From contig NZ_QCZH01000004.1 in assembly GCF_003097655.1 (NCBI RefSeq), forward strand, positions 124,001 to 188,000: 64,000 bases of DNA, in the 5' to 3' direction. Of the stretch, positions 1-7,964 are shown piece by piece. The stretch's first letter is position 1. The number at the start of each line of letters is the position of its first letter. The position numbers were made by a program, and so were the translations under genes. The DNA is from Flavobacterium laiguense. GTDB lineage: Bacteria > Bacteroidota > Bacteroidia > Flavobacteriales > Flavobacteriaceae. The notes beneath the pieces were generated by a model that did not search any database, was not told the origin of the DNA, and worked only from the letters and a program-made list of their open reading frames with translations.

Positions 1-21
1 TGCGGTAAAAAACTAAACATT

Positions 22-1200
22 ATGGAAACATTCAAATCGGTTTTTGGAGATTATGATTGGGACACCATTCAATCCAAAATATACCAAACGACCACCAAAC
101 AAGTCGAACAGGCATTAGCGAAAAGCAAAAGAAATCTAGACGATTTTATCGCTTTGATTTCGCCTGCAGCAACAACTTATTTGGAGCAAATGGCACAAGA
201 ATGCCACGAGCTGACCAAAAAACGCTTTGGTAAAACCATTCAAATGTATGCTCCGTTGTATTTGAGCAATGAATGCCAAAACATTTGTACCTATTGTGGG
301 TTTAGTTTAGACAATAAAATTAAACGCAAAACATTATCAGATGCTGAAATAAAGCTAGAAGTAGAGTCTTTGAAAGAAGCGGGTTTTGATCATGTCTTAT
401 TGGTCACGGGAGAAGCCAATTACACCGTAAACATTAATTATTTTCTAAATGCGATTGAACAAATAAAAAATGATTTCTCAACTATATCTGTAGAAGTACA
501 ACCGCTGTCCACCGAAGAATATCAGCAACTACATGAAGCTGGGGTTTATTCGGTTTTGGTATATCAAGAAACCTATCATCAGGAAGTGTATAAAAAATAT
601 CACACCAAAGGCAAAAAATCCAATTTTGATTTTCGACTGGAAACACCCGACAGAATCGGGAAAGCAGGAATTCATAAAATTGGATTGGGCGTATTATTAG
701 GTCTGGAAGATTGGCGAACGGATAGTTTTTTTAATACTTTGCATTTGGATTACTTACAGAAAACCTATTGGCAGACAAAATATTCGGTTTCTTTTCCGAG
801 ATTACGTCCAGCCGAGGGAATTATTGAACCCAACTTTATTATGGACGACAAAGATCTCACTCAATTGATTTGCGCATATCGCTTGTGGAATGAAGATTTG
901 GAAATTTCTATATCTACCCGAGAGAACGAAAATTTCAGGAATAACATCATTCCAATTGGAGTGACGAGCATGAGTGCGGGATCTAAAACCAATCCGGGCG
1001 GTTACGTTGTTGACCCGCAATCTCTGGAACAATTTGAGATTAGCGATGAGCGCTCGGCTCAAGAAATAGCCAAAATAATTAGTAATAAAGGATATGAAGC
1101 TGTTTGGAAAGACAATCCTTATCTAGTCACCTCACCCCAACCCTCTCCAAAGGAGAGGGAGCCTAAATCTAAAATCGTTAATCATCATTCAACAATCTAA
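22..1200 (+). CDS. thiH: 2-iminoacetate synthase ThiH
   Basis: Radical SAM enzyme that cleaves tyrosine to dehydroglycine (2-iminoacetate) for assembly of the thiamine thiazole ring. The cluster-binding CX3CX2C motif is at C85, C89 and C92 (NECQNICTYCGF), in the place expected for ThiH. thiF follows six bases after the stop, so this is the end of a thiamine operon that begins upstream of the window. The family-like part ends near GYEAVWKD, about residue 367. The last 25 or so residues are not enzyme-like: they are read from a GC-rich palindrome followed by a 40-bp dispersed repeat, giving the tail KSKIVNHHSTI, which also ends the GGGP synthase at 19844-20620. Function is confident; the tail is probably neutral. 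Confidence 0.95.
   Translation: METFKSVFGDYDWDTIQSKIYQTTTKQVEQALAKSKRNLDDFIALISPAATTYLEQMAQECHELTKKRFGKTIQMYAPLYLSNECQNICTYCGFSLDNKIKRKTLSDAEIKLEVESLKEAGFDHVLLVTGEANYTVNINYFLNAIEQIKNDFSTISVEVQPLSTEEYQQLHEAGVYSVLVYQETYHQEVYKKYHTKGKKSNFDFRLETPDRIGKAGIHKIGLGVLLGLEDWRTDSFFNTLHLDYLQKTYWQTKYSVSFPRLRPAEGIIEPNFIMDDKDLTQLICAYRLWNEDLEISISTRENENFRNNIIPIGVTSMSAGSKTNPGGYVVDPQSLEQFEISDERSAQEIAKIISNKGYEAVWKDNPYLVTSPQPSPKEREPKSKIVNHHSTI
1131..1160. repeat. GC-rich palindromic repeat inside thiH
   Basis: The sequence contains the perfect hairpin ccctctcc-aaa-ggagaggg (1141-1159) preceded by ctcacccca. It is much richer in G+C than its surroundings and is read in frame as SPQPSPKERE near the ThiH C-terminus. 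A similar GC-rich palindrome lies in the GGGP synthase gene near 20388-20412. It looks like a dispersed palindromic element that entered a coding end. Confidence 0.7.
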
Positions 1201-1204
1201 AATC
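1165..1204 (+). repeat. 40-bp dispersed repeat, copy 1 (thiH/thiF junction)
   Basis: This 40-bp stretch is identical, on the opposite strand, to 19840-19879. It encodes the last 11 residues of ThiH and the stop codon, and ends two bases before the thiF ATG. The other copy does the same between the GGGP synthase and pnuC. Confidence 0.9.
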
Positions 1205-1206
1205 CC

Positions 1207-1917
1207 ATGAGTATAGTTCAAGATTATTTAAGATACAACCGCCAAATGATGCTGCCCGAAATAGGCGATTCGGGACAAGAAAAATTAAAAAAAGCCAAAG
1301 TCTTAGTCATTGGTGCCGGAGGATTGGGCTGCCCAATATTACAATATATTGCTACGGCAGGAGTTGGTACCATTGGCATAGTCGATTTTGACAAAATTGA
1401 GCTTCATAACTTACACCGACAAATTCTATATACCGAGAACCAAGTGGGACAAAGCAAAGCAACAACTGCACAAAAAGTATTGGAGACGTTGAATCCTTTG
1501 ATTACCGTTATGGCTATCGAAGAAAAATTAACCTCCGAAAACGCAATCCGAATCATGCAAGATTTTGATTTTATTGTGGATGGATCCGATAATTTTGAAA
1601 CCCGTTATTTGGTAAACGACACCTGTGTCACTCTAGGAAAAACATTGGTTTACGGAAGTATTCTAAAATTTGAAGGGCAACTGGCTGTTTTCAATCACAA
1701 TGGAACAAAGAACCTTCGGGATTTATTTCCGGAACCACCCAACCCAAAAGATGTCCCAAATTGCAACTTGAATGGTGTGTTGGGAACATTACCCGGAATC
1801 ATCGGCACTATGATGGCGCATGAAACCTTAAAACTGATAATGGATTTACCAACATTAGAAAATGAATTGGTATTGTTTAGTACTTTGAATTGGAGTTTTA
1901 CAAAGTTGAAATTTTAA
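1207..1917 (+). CDS. thiF: ThiF/MoeB/HesA family adenylyltransferase
   Basis: E1-like enzyme that adenylates the C-terminus of a small sulfur carrier, most likely ThiS given its place right after thiH. The nucleotide-binding segment VLVIGAGGLG lies at residues 32-41, followed by the family's DFDKIELHNLHRQ stretch. C186 in VPNCNLNGVLG matches the catalytic cysteine region. The usual CxxC zinc ligand before the LFPEPP segment is absent (NLRDLFPEPP), so this may be a zinc-free variant. There is no rhodanese domain. MoeB-like service to molybdopterin synthesis cannot be excluded, but no moa or moe gene is in view. Confidence 0.88.
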   Translation: MSIVQDYLRYNRQMMLPEIGDSGQEKLKKAKVLVIGAGGLGCPILQYIATAGVGTIGIVDFDKIELHNLHRQILYTENQVGQSKATTAQKVLETLNPLITVMAIEEKLTSENAIRIMQDFDFIVDGSDNFETRYLVNDTCVTLGKTLVYGSILKFEGQLAVFNHNGTKNLRDLFPEPPNPKDVPNCNLNGVLGTLPGIIGTMMAHETLKLIMDLPTLENELVLFSTLNWSFTKLKF

Positions 1918-1965
1918 AAACAAGTCTTAATCGTAATTCGTAATATATTACAAAAAATAAAAATG

Positions 1966-2060
1966 GCACACAGATAACACAGATTGAGCGGATTTACACT
2001 GATTAAAATCTGTGTAAAATCTGTGTAAATCGGTTTAATCCGTAAAATCAGTGGGCTAAT
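1966..2060. repeat. Intergenic repeat of 'cacagat...aatctgtgtaaatc' type
   Basis: The spacer between the convergent thiF and aat genes holds internally repeated text (cacagataacacagatt, aaaatctgtgtaaaatctgtgtaaatc, ggtttaatccg). A related sequence (ctaatcagtttgatccgtataatccgtg) is at 31729-31760. No coding potential or clear terminator is seen. Confidence 0.55.
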
Positions 2061-2090
2061 AAATTAGACCGTGAATAGCGATTCTGACAA

Positions 2091-2729
2091 CTATTTACTC
2101 TTCAAAATTGTCATAAAAACTTCTCGCTCTATTTCTCTGCATCCCAAACTTTCGAGATGTTCATTATATACTTGACAATCTAACAAGCGATAATTCTCTT
2201 TTTTGAGTTGGTTCGTCAAAGCAATAAAAGCGACTTTGGAAGCATTTGAAACCAACGAAAACATACTTTCTCCACAAAAAATATGCCCTAGATCGATCCC
2301 GTACAATCCTCCAACTAATTGGTCGTTTTGCCAAACTTCTATTGATTTTGCTATTCCCAATTCATTGAGTTTACAATACCCCTCAATCATTTCATTGGTA
2401 ATCCAGGTTCCGGTTTGTCCGTCTCGTTTTATCTGTTGGCAATTGGAAATAACATCTCTAAAATTTTGATTGAAAGTAACTGTAAAATGATTCCGATTCA
2501 AAATATTTCGCATGCTTTTTGAAACGATCAATTCATCCAGAAACAATACCATTCTAGGATTGGGTGACCACCAAATAATAGGTTCCCCCTCGTTAAACCA
2601 AGGAAAAATTCCGCTTTTGTAGGCGAGTTGCAAACGCTCTGGAGACAAATCACCCCCAAAGGCAAGGATTCCATCACTATCGGCGTGAGAAACTGGCGGA
2701 AAGAATAAAGCTTTAGATAAGTAATACAT
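2091..2729 (-). CDS. aat: Leucyl/phenylalanyl-tRNA--protein transferase
   Basis: N-end rule enzyme that adds Leu or Phe from aminoacyl-tRNA to proteins with basic N-termini, marking them for ClpAP-type degradation. Typical family signatures are FPPVSHADSDGILAFGGDL near the N-terminus, GIFPWFNEGEPIIWWSPNPR, and the acceptor-domain stretch GGLYGIDLGHIFCGESMFS. About 212 residues is normal for the family. I prefer the ATG at 2729; a TTG four codons upstream would also be in frame. The start is immediately preceded by an A/T-rich repetitive leader. Confidence 0.95.
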   Translation of the reverse strand: MYYLSKALFFPPVSHADSDGILAFGGDLSPERLQLAYKSGIFPWFNEGEPIIWWSPNPRMVLFLDELIVSKSMRNILNRNHFTVTFNQNFRDVISNCQQIKRDGQTGTWITNEMIEGYCKLNELGIAKSIEVWQNDQLVGGLYGIDLGHIFCGESMFSLVSNASKVAFIALTNQLKKENYRLLDCQVYNEHLESLGCREIEREVFMTILKSK

Positions 2730-2816
2730 TTTCAATTTCAAAAATCAATGACAATGGCAATTTCAATAACAATGGCGATTTCAAAAATAAAAATCAATTG
2801 CAATGGCAGTTTCAAA
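2730..2816. repeat. Degenerate tandem repeat directly upstream of aat
   Basis: About four imperfect units of the type 'caatggcaatttcaataa' follow one another and end against the aat start codon. This is the 5' leader of aat, or a decayed simple repeat. The 2817-2885 remainder shows nothing more than A/T-rich spacer. Confidence 0.65.
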
Positions 2817-2885
2817 AAATAAAAAAGTCAGAAATTCAAGTAAACTCAAACTTCTGACTTCTAATTCTATTTACTTCTTTATCTC

Positions 2886-3260
2886 TTAGAATGGCAAATC
2901 GTCTGCTTCTTCTTCATTTAAGTTTGTTACTGGTGCGAAAGCTGCTGCTGCCGGCATTGGAGGTGCTTGTTGAGCTGGTGCATCTGCAGCCATTCTTTCA
3001 ATTCTCCAACCTTGAATACTGTTGAAATATTTAGTCTCTCCTTGTGGATTAATCCACTCTCTTCCCCTTAAATTGATAGAAACTTTTACAGCCTCTCCTA
3101 TGTTATAACTGCTTAACAAATCACATTTATCTTGCGTAAATTCAATCATAATGTGCTGTGGATACTGCTCATCAGTCGTAACAACCAATTCTCTTTTTTT
3201 GAATGCTGCACTTACTTGTTGCTCTGGATTAACAACTTTAATTTTCCCTAATACTTCCAT
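2886..3260 (-). CDS. DUF3127 protein with SSB-like acidic C-terminus
   Basis: A 124-residue protein of the Bacteroidota-typical DUF3127 family, predicted as one OB-fold-like beta domain (about residues 1-90, with LRGREWINPQGETKYFNSIQGWRIER), a flexible Ala/Pro-rich linker, and the ending EEADDLPF. The ending matches the acidic tip with which SSB recruits partner proteins; the true SSB of this window (33700-34140) ends NDLPF. The layout therefore copies that of SSB: OB fold, disordered linker, acidic tip. A single-stranded nucleic acid role is an inference. The next gene upstream on the strand, a flavin reductase-like gene, ends 21 bases before its start. Confidence 0.85.
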   Translation of the reverse strand: MEVLGKIKVVNPEQQVSAAFKKRELVVTTDEQYPQHIMIEFTQDKCDLLSSYNIGEAVKVSINLRGREWINPQGETKYFNSIQGWRIERMAADAPAQQAPPMPAAAAFAPVTNLNEEEADDLPF

Positions 3261-3281
3261 CTTCTTTTTGTTTTATTATTG

Positions 3282-4169
3282 TTACTTTGAATTTATTTTT
3301 TTTGCTAAAAGCACTTTCCAAGACGAAAGTACATCATTATCTAAAAGATACCTTTTGGCTTCTAAGTGCACTTTTTCCTGATCATCCGAACTCAAAACTG
3401 CTTTTACAGCAAAATTTTGGTTTACAAAGATACTAACTTCTTCCGTAGTGGGCAAGGCTTCTATATTTCCTAGCATACCTAAATCGTTTCCATCAAAAAC
3501 GGGACTGTTTTTTACAAAATCCGGTATAGCATCCACACCAATTCCTAATGTCGTCAGTGGCTTTGGCACTTCAAACAACCCTTGATTTGATCTAGAATAC
3601 CAATTAGCCCCTAATCTGGAAACCAAGTCTATTTTATGTTGGTCGATGGCGCCGTTCTCATTCAGAATCGCTTCACTGATGTGCATCCGGACCACTTCAC
3701 AAAGAATTAAATTTCCAGCTCCTCCTTCTGTCCCTAGCGGAATGATTTGAGTCACTTTGCATTCAAACTGCACTGGAGATTCCTTAACTCTAAAAGGTTT
3801 CACAACATCAGACGGCACAGGCGTTAGCCCAGATTTTAAAAATTCGTCCACTCCATTAGCATACTCTGTACTTGCCAAAGAGGTTTGCTGCACTATATCA
3901 TAATTCACCACATTAATTACTACTTCTCTAGTGGCTTCGGCATTGATTAAAGTGTGTTTAATCGTATTGTCACGCACTCTCCTTGCAGGCGAAAAAATAA
4001 GTATGGGCGGATTGGCACTAAATACATTAAAAAAGCTAAATGGAGACAAATTAGGAACACCGTTCTCTCCTATAGTACTAGCAAATGCAATAGGTCGAGG
4101 ACCAACGGAACTCTGCAAATACCCTTGTAGTTTTACAGTATCTATACTTTTTGGATCAATAGTAATCAT
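3282..4169 (-). CDS. Flavin reductase-like (FMN-binding split barrel) protein
   Basis: Predicted cytoplasmic flavoprotein of the flavin reductase-like domain family. The N-terminal segment SVGPRPIAFASTIGENGVPNLSPFSFFNVFS is typical, with the SPFSFFN region of the FMN site; NPPILIFSP and the following lines agree. Length (295 residues) fits the Bacteroidota branch, which adds a C-terminal region of unknown use. The substrate is not deducible. It is transcribed toward the DUF3127 gene and may share its transcript. Confidence 0.85.
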   Translation of the reverse strand: MITIDPKSIDTVKLQGYLQSSVGPRPIAFASTIGENGVPNLSPFSFFNVFSANPPILIFSPARRVRDNTIKHTLINAEATREVVINVVNYDIVQQTSLASTEYANGVDEFLKSGLTPVPSDVVKPFRVKESPVQFECKVTQIIPLGTEGGAGNLILCEVVRMHISEAILNENGAIDQHKIDLVSRLGANWYSRSNQGLFEVPKPLTTLGIGVDAIPDFVKNSPVFDGNDLGMLGNIEALPTTEEVSIFVNQNFAVKAVLSSDDQEKVHLEAKRYLLDNDVLSSWKVLLAKKINSK

Positions 4170-4366
4170 AAATTTCTTATTTGGACAAAAATAGTAAAAT
4201 TGGACTTAGATTGTAGTCTGTTTGAAAGATTATATTATGAAATCGCCATGACACCGTTTGTCGCAAACACCAATAAAGATCTGGCGATACCATATTTCAG
4301 AAATTTAAATATTATCTATATATGAAAAACAAATGCCCTGATGGTCGAATTGCTCTTGCAATTACC

Positions 4367-4417
4367 TTTTTTACTAGACCTGACGGGTTTTAAAAACCCG
4401 TCAGGTCTAGTAAAAAA
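4367..4417. repeat. 51-bp perfect palindrome
   Basis: Two 25-base arms (tttttt actagacctgacgggttt and its exact complement) surround a single central base. It lies between two divergent genes, so it does not sit where a terminator is expected. Its perfect symmetry suggests a palindromic mobile repeat or a protein-binding site. Confidence 0.85.
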
Positions 4418-4426
4418 GATATAACG

Positions 4427-4444
4427 TCCCGATAAATATCGGGA
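4427..4444. repeat. Short palindrome tcccgata-aa-tatcggga
   Basis: Perfect 8-base arms. Near-identical palindromes occur at 17079-17095 (centre gc) and 46945-46961 (centre ac). All are intergenic and appear to be one dispersed repeat family. The rest of the 4170-4535 spacer shows no gene. Confidence 0.65.
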
Positions 4445-4535
4445 AGCAGGAATAAGCTCCCAAAAACAATGATTCTTTGCAGAACACAATCTCACTTCCA
4501 TTATTTCGTTATATTTATACCACAAATTTACATTT

Positions 4536-5693
4536 ATGAATTTTTCACAAAGCAAAAACCCCATTCGTTGGATTATCGTTTTTATTTCCTTTCTGATTAT
4601 CTCCATTATCCTTTGGAATACCTATACTTTTTTTCAAATATTCAAAAATGAGGAACGGATAAAAATGAACCTTTGGGCAACCGCACAAAAAACGCTAATC
4701 AATGCCGGAGAAAATACGGAAGTCGATTTACCGCTTCAAATATTTAGCAATAACACCACAATTCCTTTAATTCTAACAGAGAATGACAGCATTATCAATT
4801 ATGTTAATATTGAAGACGAAATCATAAAAGACAAAGTAAAAGCTAAGGAATATTTAGAGGAATTAAAAAGTGAAAATGAGCCTATCAAAATCATTTACGC
4901 CCCCGGAAAATCACAAGAATTATATTATGGAGATTCCTCTTTAATAGACAAACTAAAATATTACCCTATTGCGTTGTCACTTATTATCATCTTAATTGCT
5001 TTTTTAATCTACAATTTCTACCAAAGCAATAAAGTAGCATCCCAAAACAAACTTTGGGCTGGTATGGCCAAAGAAACAGCGCACCAGATAGGAACGCCTC
5101 TCTCCTCCTTAATCGGTTGGTTAGAAATTTTAAAACTGGATAATGTAGACGAATCCGTAACGATAGAAATTGAAAAAGACATAGAACGCCTACAAACCAT
5201 TACAGAACGCTTTTCTAAAATTGGATCTGAACCTAAATTGGAAAACAAAGACATTATTGAAGAAACCAAACAGTCCTATAACTATTTAATTTCCCGTTTT
5301 TCAAACCAAATCGATTTTACTTTCAAGTCTCCACAAACTCCAATAAATGTGCTCCTCAACCCAGCATTACATAGTTGGACGATAGAAAACCTAGTCAAAA
5401 ACGCGATTGATGCCATGAAAGGAAGAGGCAAATTATCTTTGGAAATTGAAGAAGATGCCCATTTTGTAAAAATAAACGTTATTGATTCCGGAAGTGGTAT
5501 TCCTAAAAAAGAATTTAATCGAATATTCGAAACGGGGTTTACTACCAAAAAAAGAGGTTGGGGATTAGGTCTTTCTTTAACTAGAAGAATTGTGGAGAAA
5601 TACCACAAAGGACACATAAAAGTATTGAGTTCCGAGATTGGAAAAGGAACTACAATGCAAATCAGTTTTAGGAAAGCACAAACTTCTATCTAA
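4536..5693 (+). CDS. Sensor histidine kinase (orphan)
   Basis: Membrane-bound two-component kinase. One transmembrane segment lies near residues 11-32 and another near 142-162, framing an extracytoplasmic sensor of about 110 residues with no named domain. The phospho-acceptor is probably H183 in MAKETAHQIGTPLSS. The ATPase domain follows with the N box ENLVKNAIDAMKGRG, the G1 box VIDSGSGIPKK and the G2 box GWGLGLSLTRRIVEKY. No response regulator is adjacent, so its partner must be elsewhere. The stop overlaps by eight bases the end of the convergent fragment at 5686-6039. Confidence 0.92.
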   Translation: MNFSQSKNPIRWIIVFISFLIISIILWNTYTFFQIFKNEERIKMNLWATAQKTLINAGENTEVDLPLQIFSNNTTIPLILTENDSIINYVNIEDEIIKDKVKAKEYLEELKSENEPIKIIYAPGKSQELYYGDSSLIDKLKYYPIALSLIIILIAFLIYNFYQSNKVASQNKLWAGMAKETAHQIGTPLSSLIGWLEILKLDNVDESVTIEIEKDIERLQTITERFSKIGSEPKLENKDIIEETKQSYNYLISRFSNQIDFTFKSPQTPINVLLNPALHSWTIENLVKNAIDAMKGRGKLSLEIEEDAHFVKINVIDSGSGIPKKEFNRIFETGFTTKKRGWGLGLSLTRRIVEKYHKGHIKVLSSEIGKGTTMQISFRKAQTSI

Positions 5694-6039
5694 CAGGAAT
5701 GCCAAAAAATGTCACTGTACTAAACATTGATTTTCTAGCCGATTTGCTTTTGCTTAAATAATCATTTACGAATTTTTCGTGTATTTCTATTTGCTTAAGA
5801 AAATTGATTAGTTCATTTTTCAACATCTTTACATTAGCAATATTATTGTCATTATACGCGCCAATGGCATAAATACGTTTTTGACAATCGACTATTTTTT
5901 CTTTTGGAGTTTCAATCATTGCCTTAATAGCAAAATCTGGTAAGGTCGGTTTGAATTTATTATTTCGATAGGAAACAAAATCATTGAACATCGTTATCGC
6001 TTGATTATAATCGTCGCTAATTGACTGCAGCTTAGCCAT
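5686..6039 (-). CDS. Detached C-terminal part of the transglutaminase-like protein
   Basis: This 117-residue reading frame is in the same frame as, and 12 bases after, the transglutaminase gene at 6052-6852; only a TAG codon and the codons for N-N-E-A separate them. From memory of the family, Flavobacterium transglutaminase-domain proteins continue through a helical region that ends with a segment like SKSARKSMFSTVTFFGIPVR, as here. It is therefore best read as the tail of a split gene. It may still be expressed from its own ATG at 6039, or by readthrough, but there is no evidence for an independent function. Confidence 0.65.
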   Translation of the reverse strand: MAKLQSISDDYNQAITMFNDFVSYRNNKFKPTLPDFAIKAMIETPKEKIVDCQKRIYAIGAYNDNNIANVKMLKNELINFLKQIEIHEKFVNDYLSKSKSARKSMFSTVTFFGIPVR

Positions 6040-6051
6040 TGCTTCATTATT

Positions 6052-6852
6052 CTAGACAGCATCGACTTCACTCTTTTTTGAAAGAGTCATCTCTCGTATC
6101 AAATTATTTTCAATCCCATTTTTCTTCATTCGGATTAAAGTCACTCTAGCTTTATCCAAATCTGATAAGCCATCATAATCCTCAATCTGAGTTACAAAAT
6201 CAAAAGTTGGTTTGGTTTTGTTCAGTTGAGTTTTCCCATCAATAAACTCTTGATTGGTAACTGGATACTTTAAAAACTGCCACAAATAATCAAAAGGCAT
6301 GTGGGTTGCAATATATTGGCTTGGAGCAACCTTATAATGAAGGTTATTTATTTTCTTGAAAAACTTCTTTTTATCAACATAGCCAGCTCCCCAAGTGGGA
6401 TCAAAAAGCCACCAAGTGTTATCAATTCTGGCAGCACACCAGGCATGAGCCAGTATATCAATTTTTCCGTTTTGCTTGGTGTATCCGTAAACCAGATAGG
6501 ATTTTACACCTACTCTTTTGGCAATATCGTTAAAGACTTCCGCATAATGAATGCAAACTCCTTTCTTGGTCAGTACCGCATTTTTTATTTTATCCTGTGA
6601 AATTTCTTTATAATCAATGGATTCTATATTCTCAATATCGTATCTAATATTTGATGCTGTCCAATAAAAAGCGGCTCTCACTTTATCATTTTCAGATTTA
6701 AAATTAGCATTAATATATTCCGCGATTCCAGTCGTGGTAGTACTTAAATCATGAGGGATTTTATCCATTTTAGAATCCACCAAAGCATAAGTCACTTTCG
6801 TTTGACCAAAACCAATAACCGTAAACATTAAAAACCAAAGTACACCCTTCAT
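6052..6852 (-). CDS. Secreted transglutaminase-like protein, truncated by an amber codon
   Basis: A signal peptide (MKGVLWFLMFTVIGFGQ) precedes a transglutaminase-like cysteine peptidase core. The catalytic Cys is in KKGVCIHYAEVFNDIA, the His in ILAHAWCAARI and the Asp in WWLFDPTWGAGYV, so the triad is intact. This family is usually exported and its role is unknown; some members are peptidases. The product ends at TAG (6052-6054), after SKKSEVDAV, and the missing C-terminal region follows in the same frame (5686-6039). The catalytic domain is complete, so the shortened protein may still work. Confidence 0.85.
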   Translation of the reverse strand: MKGVLWFLMFTVIGFGQTKVTYALVDSKMDKIPHDLSTTTTGIAEYINANFKSENDKVRAAFYWTASNIRYDIENIESIDYKEISQDKIKNAVLTKKGVCIHYAEVFNDIAKRVGVKSYLVYGYTKQNGKIDILAHAWCAARIDNTWWLFDPTWGAGYVDKKKFFKKINNLHYKVAPSQYIATHMPFDYLWQFLKYPVTNQEFIDGKTQLNKTKPTFDFVTQIEDYDGLSDLDKARVTLIRMKKNGIENNLIREMTLSKKSEVDAV

Positions 6853-6871
6853 GACATTTATTTTTTAGCAT

Positions 6872-6920
6872 AAAAAAACACGAATCTTTTAAATTACTCC
6901 TTAAAAGATTCGTGTTTTTA
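6872..6920 (-). terminator. Terminator after the HIT gene
   Basis: Long hairpin with arms of about 19 bases (aaaaacacgaatcttttaa and its complement) and an 8-base loop, ending in a T run on the minus strand. It lies between the stop of the HIT gene and the start of the transglutaminase gene. Confidence 0.8.
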
Positions 6921-6931
6921 ACCATTATATT

Positions 6932-7321
6932 TTATAAATTCTCTTGAATACTTTTAGCCAAAGCTTCAAATTCTTCTTTTGTCAAACTCACTTTATGCTT
7001 GAATGTCATTTCTCCCATTTCGTTCAAAGGAATTAAGTGCACATGTGCGTGAGGAACTTCAAGTCCAATTACTGCCATCCCAATTCTTTTACAAGGAACC
7101 GTTTTTTCAAGTGCAATGGCCACTTTTTTGGAGAATTGCATCAAACCAAGATACAAATCATCTTCAATATCAAAAAACTTGTCTATTTCTTGCTTAGGGA
7201 TACAGAGCGTATGTCCTTTTGCATTGGGATTTACATCCAGAAAAGCCAAAAAGTTTTCGTCTTCAGCAACTTTGTAACATGGAATTTCTCCATCAATGAT
7301 TTTTTTAAAAATAGAACTCAT
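6932..7321 (-). CDS. HIT family nucleotide hydrolase
   Basis: Histidine-triad protein of the HinT/Hit branch (129 residues, normal length). The catalytic motif HAHVHLIPL is near residue 92 and the N-terminal FKKIIDGEIPCYKVAEDE segment is typical. Such proteins hydrolyse nucleoside phosphoramidates or similar adenylylated small molecules in the cytoplasm. It lies downstream of greA on the same strand, a common flavobacterial order, and may be co-transcribed. The start codon directly follows a degenerate copy of the 'aaatctaaaatc' leader repeat. Confidence 0.92.
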   Translation of the reverse strand: MSSIFKKIIDGEIPCYKVAEDENFLAFLDVNPNAKGHTLCIPKQEIDKFFDIEDDLYLGLMQFSKKVAIALEKTVPCKRIGMAVIGLEVPHAHVHLIPLNEMGEMTFKHKVSLTKEEFEALAKSIQENL

Positions 7322-7440
7322 AGTGATTTTAGATTTAAGAGTTTAGATTTTAGAATAAAAAAATAGAGTATAGAAAAAAGATTAAAGATAAAAAAATTAA
7401 AATTTTAGAACTTAAAAGCTTTCCTCTGATCACTTAAAAA
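7322..7440. repeat. A/T-rich 'gattttagattt' repeats between HIT and greA
   Basis: Low-complexity, internally repetitive spacer (gattttagatttaagag, tttagattttagaa, ttaaagataaaaaaatt, gatcacttaaaaactgaccactgattac). Its first part lies just upstream of the HIT start codon and belongs to the same family as the repeats near 1165, 19840 and 21344. Confidence 0.5.
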
Positions 7441-7461
7441 CTGACCACTGATTACTAAACA

Positions 7462-7938
7462 CTACTCTCTAGAAATTTCCAGAATTTCAAATTTCAAAGC
7501 ACCATTAGGCACTGTGATTTCGGCAACTTCGCCTACTTTTTTACCCAACAATCCTTTTCCAATAGGAGAAGTAACCGATATTTTTCCGGTTTTCAAGTCG
7601 GCTTCACTTTCAGCAACAAGCGTGTATTTCATCTCCATTCCATTAGTTTGGTTCTTGATTTTTACAATCGATAAAACCAATACTTTAGAAAGATCTAAAT
7701 GTGTTTCGTCAATCAATCTGGCGTTAGAATGCACCTCTTCCAGCTTAGCGATTCTCATCTCCAGCATACCTTGGGCTTCTTTGGCCGCATCATATTCCGC
7801 ATTTTCAGAAAGATCTCCTTTATCTCTTGCTTCAGCTATATCAGCAGATGCTTTTGGACGCATCACGCTTTTTAAATGATCTAATTCTTCTCTTAATTTT
7901 TTTAATCCTTCGGCTGTGTAATACGATATTGCGCTCAT
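7462..7938 (-). CDS. greA: Transcription elongation factor GreA
   Basis: Rescues backtracked RNA polymerase by stimulating transcript cleavage. The N-terminal coiled coil carries the diagnostic acidic tip ARDKGDLSENAEYDAAKEAQG near residues 38-58, and the C-terminal FKBP-like domain ends with SPIGKGLLGKKVGEVAEITVPNG. The length (158 residues) is standard. A hairpin with a T run on the minus strand lies 27-48 bases upstream of the start codon. Confidence 0.97.
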   Translation of the reverse strand: MSAISYYTAEGLKKLREELDHLKSVMRPKASADIAEARDKGDLSENAEYDAAKEAQGMLEMRIAKLEEVHSNARLIDETHLDLSKVLVLSIVKIKNQTNGMEMKYTLVAESEADLKTGKISVTSPIGKGLLGKKVGEVAEITVPNGALKFEILEISRE

Positions 7939-7964
7939 AATTTGGTCATTTATATAAATAGAAA

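Noticed and set aside
2730..2816. Regularly spaced repeat units upstream of aat considered as a CRISPR array
   Set aside because: Units are degenerate, adjacent without unique spacers, and no cas gene is in the window.
4316..4606. 96-codon minus-strand frame across the 51-bp palindrome and the kinase start
   Set aside because: Much of it is read from palindromic repeats and it overlaps the histidine kinase start; no homology is recognisable.
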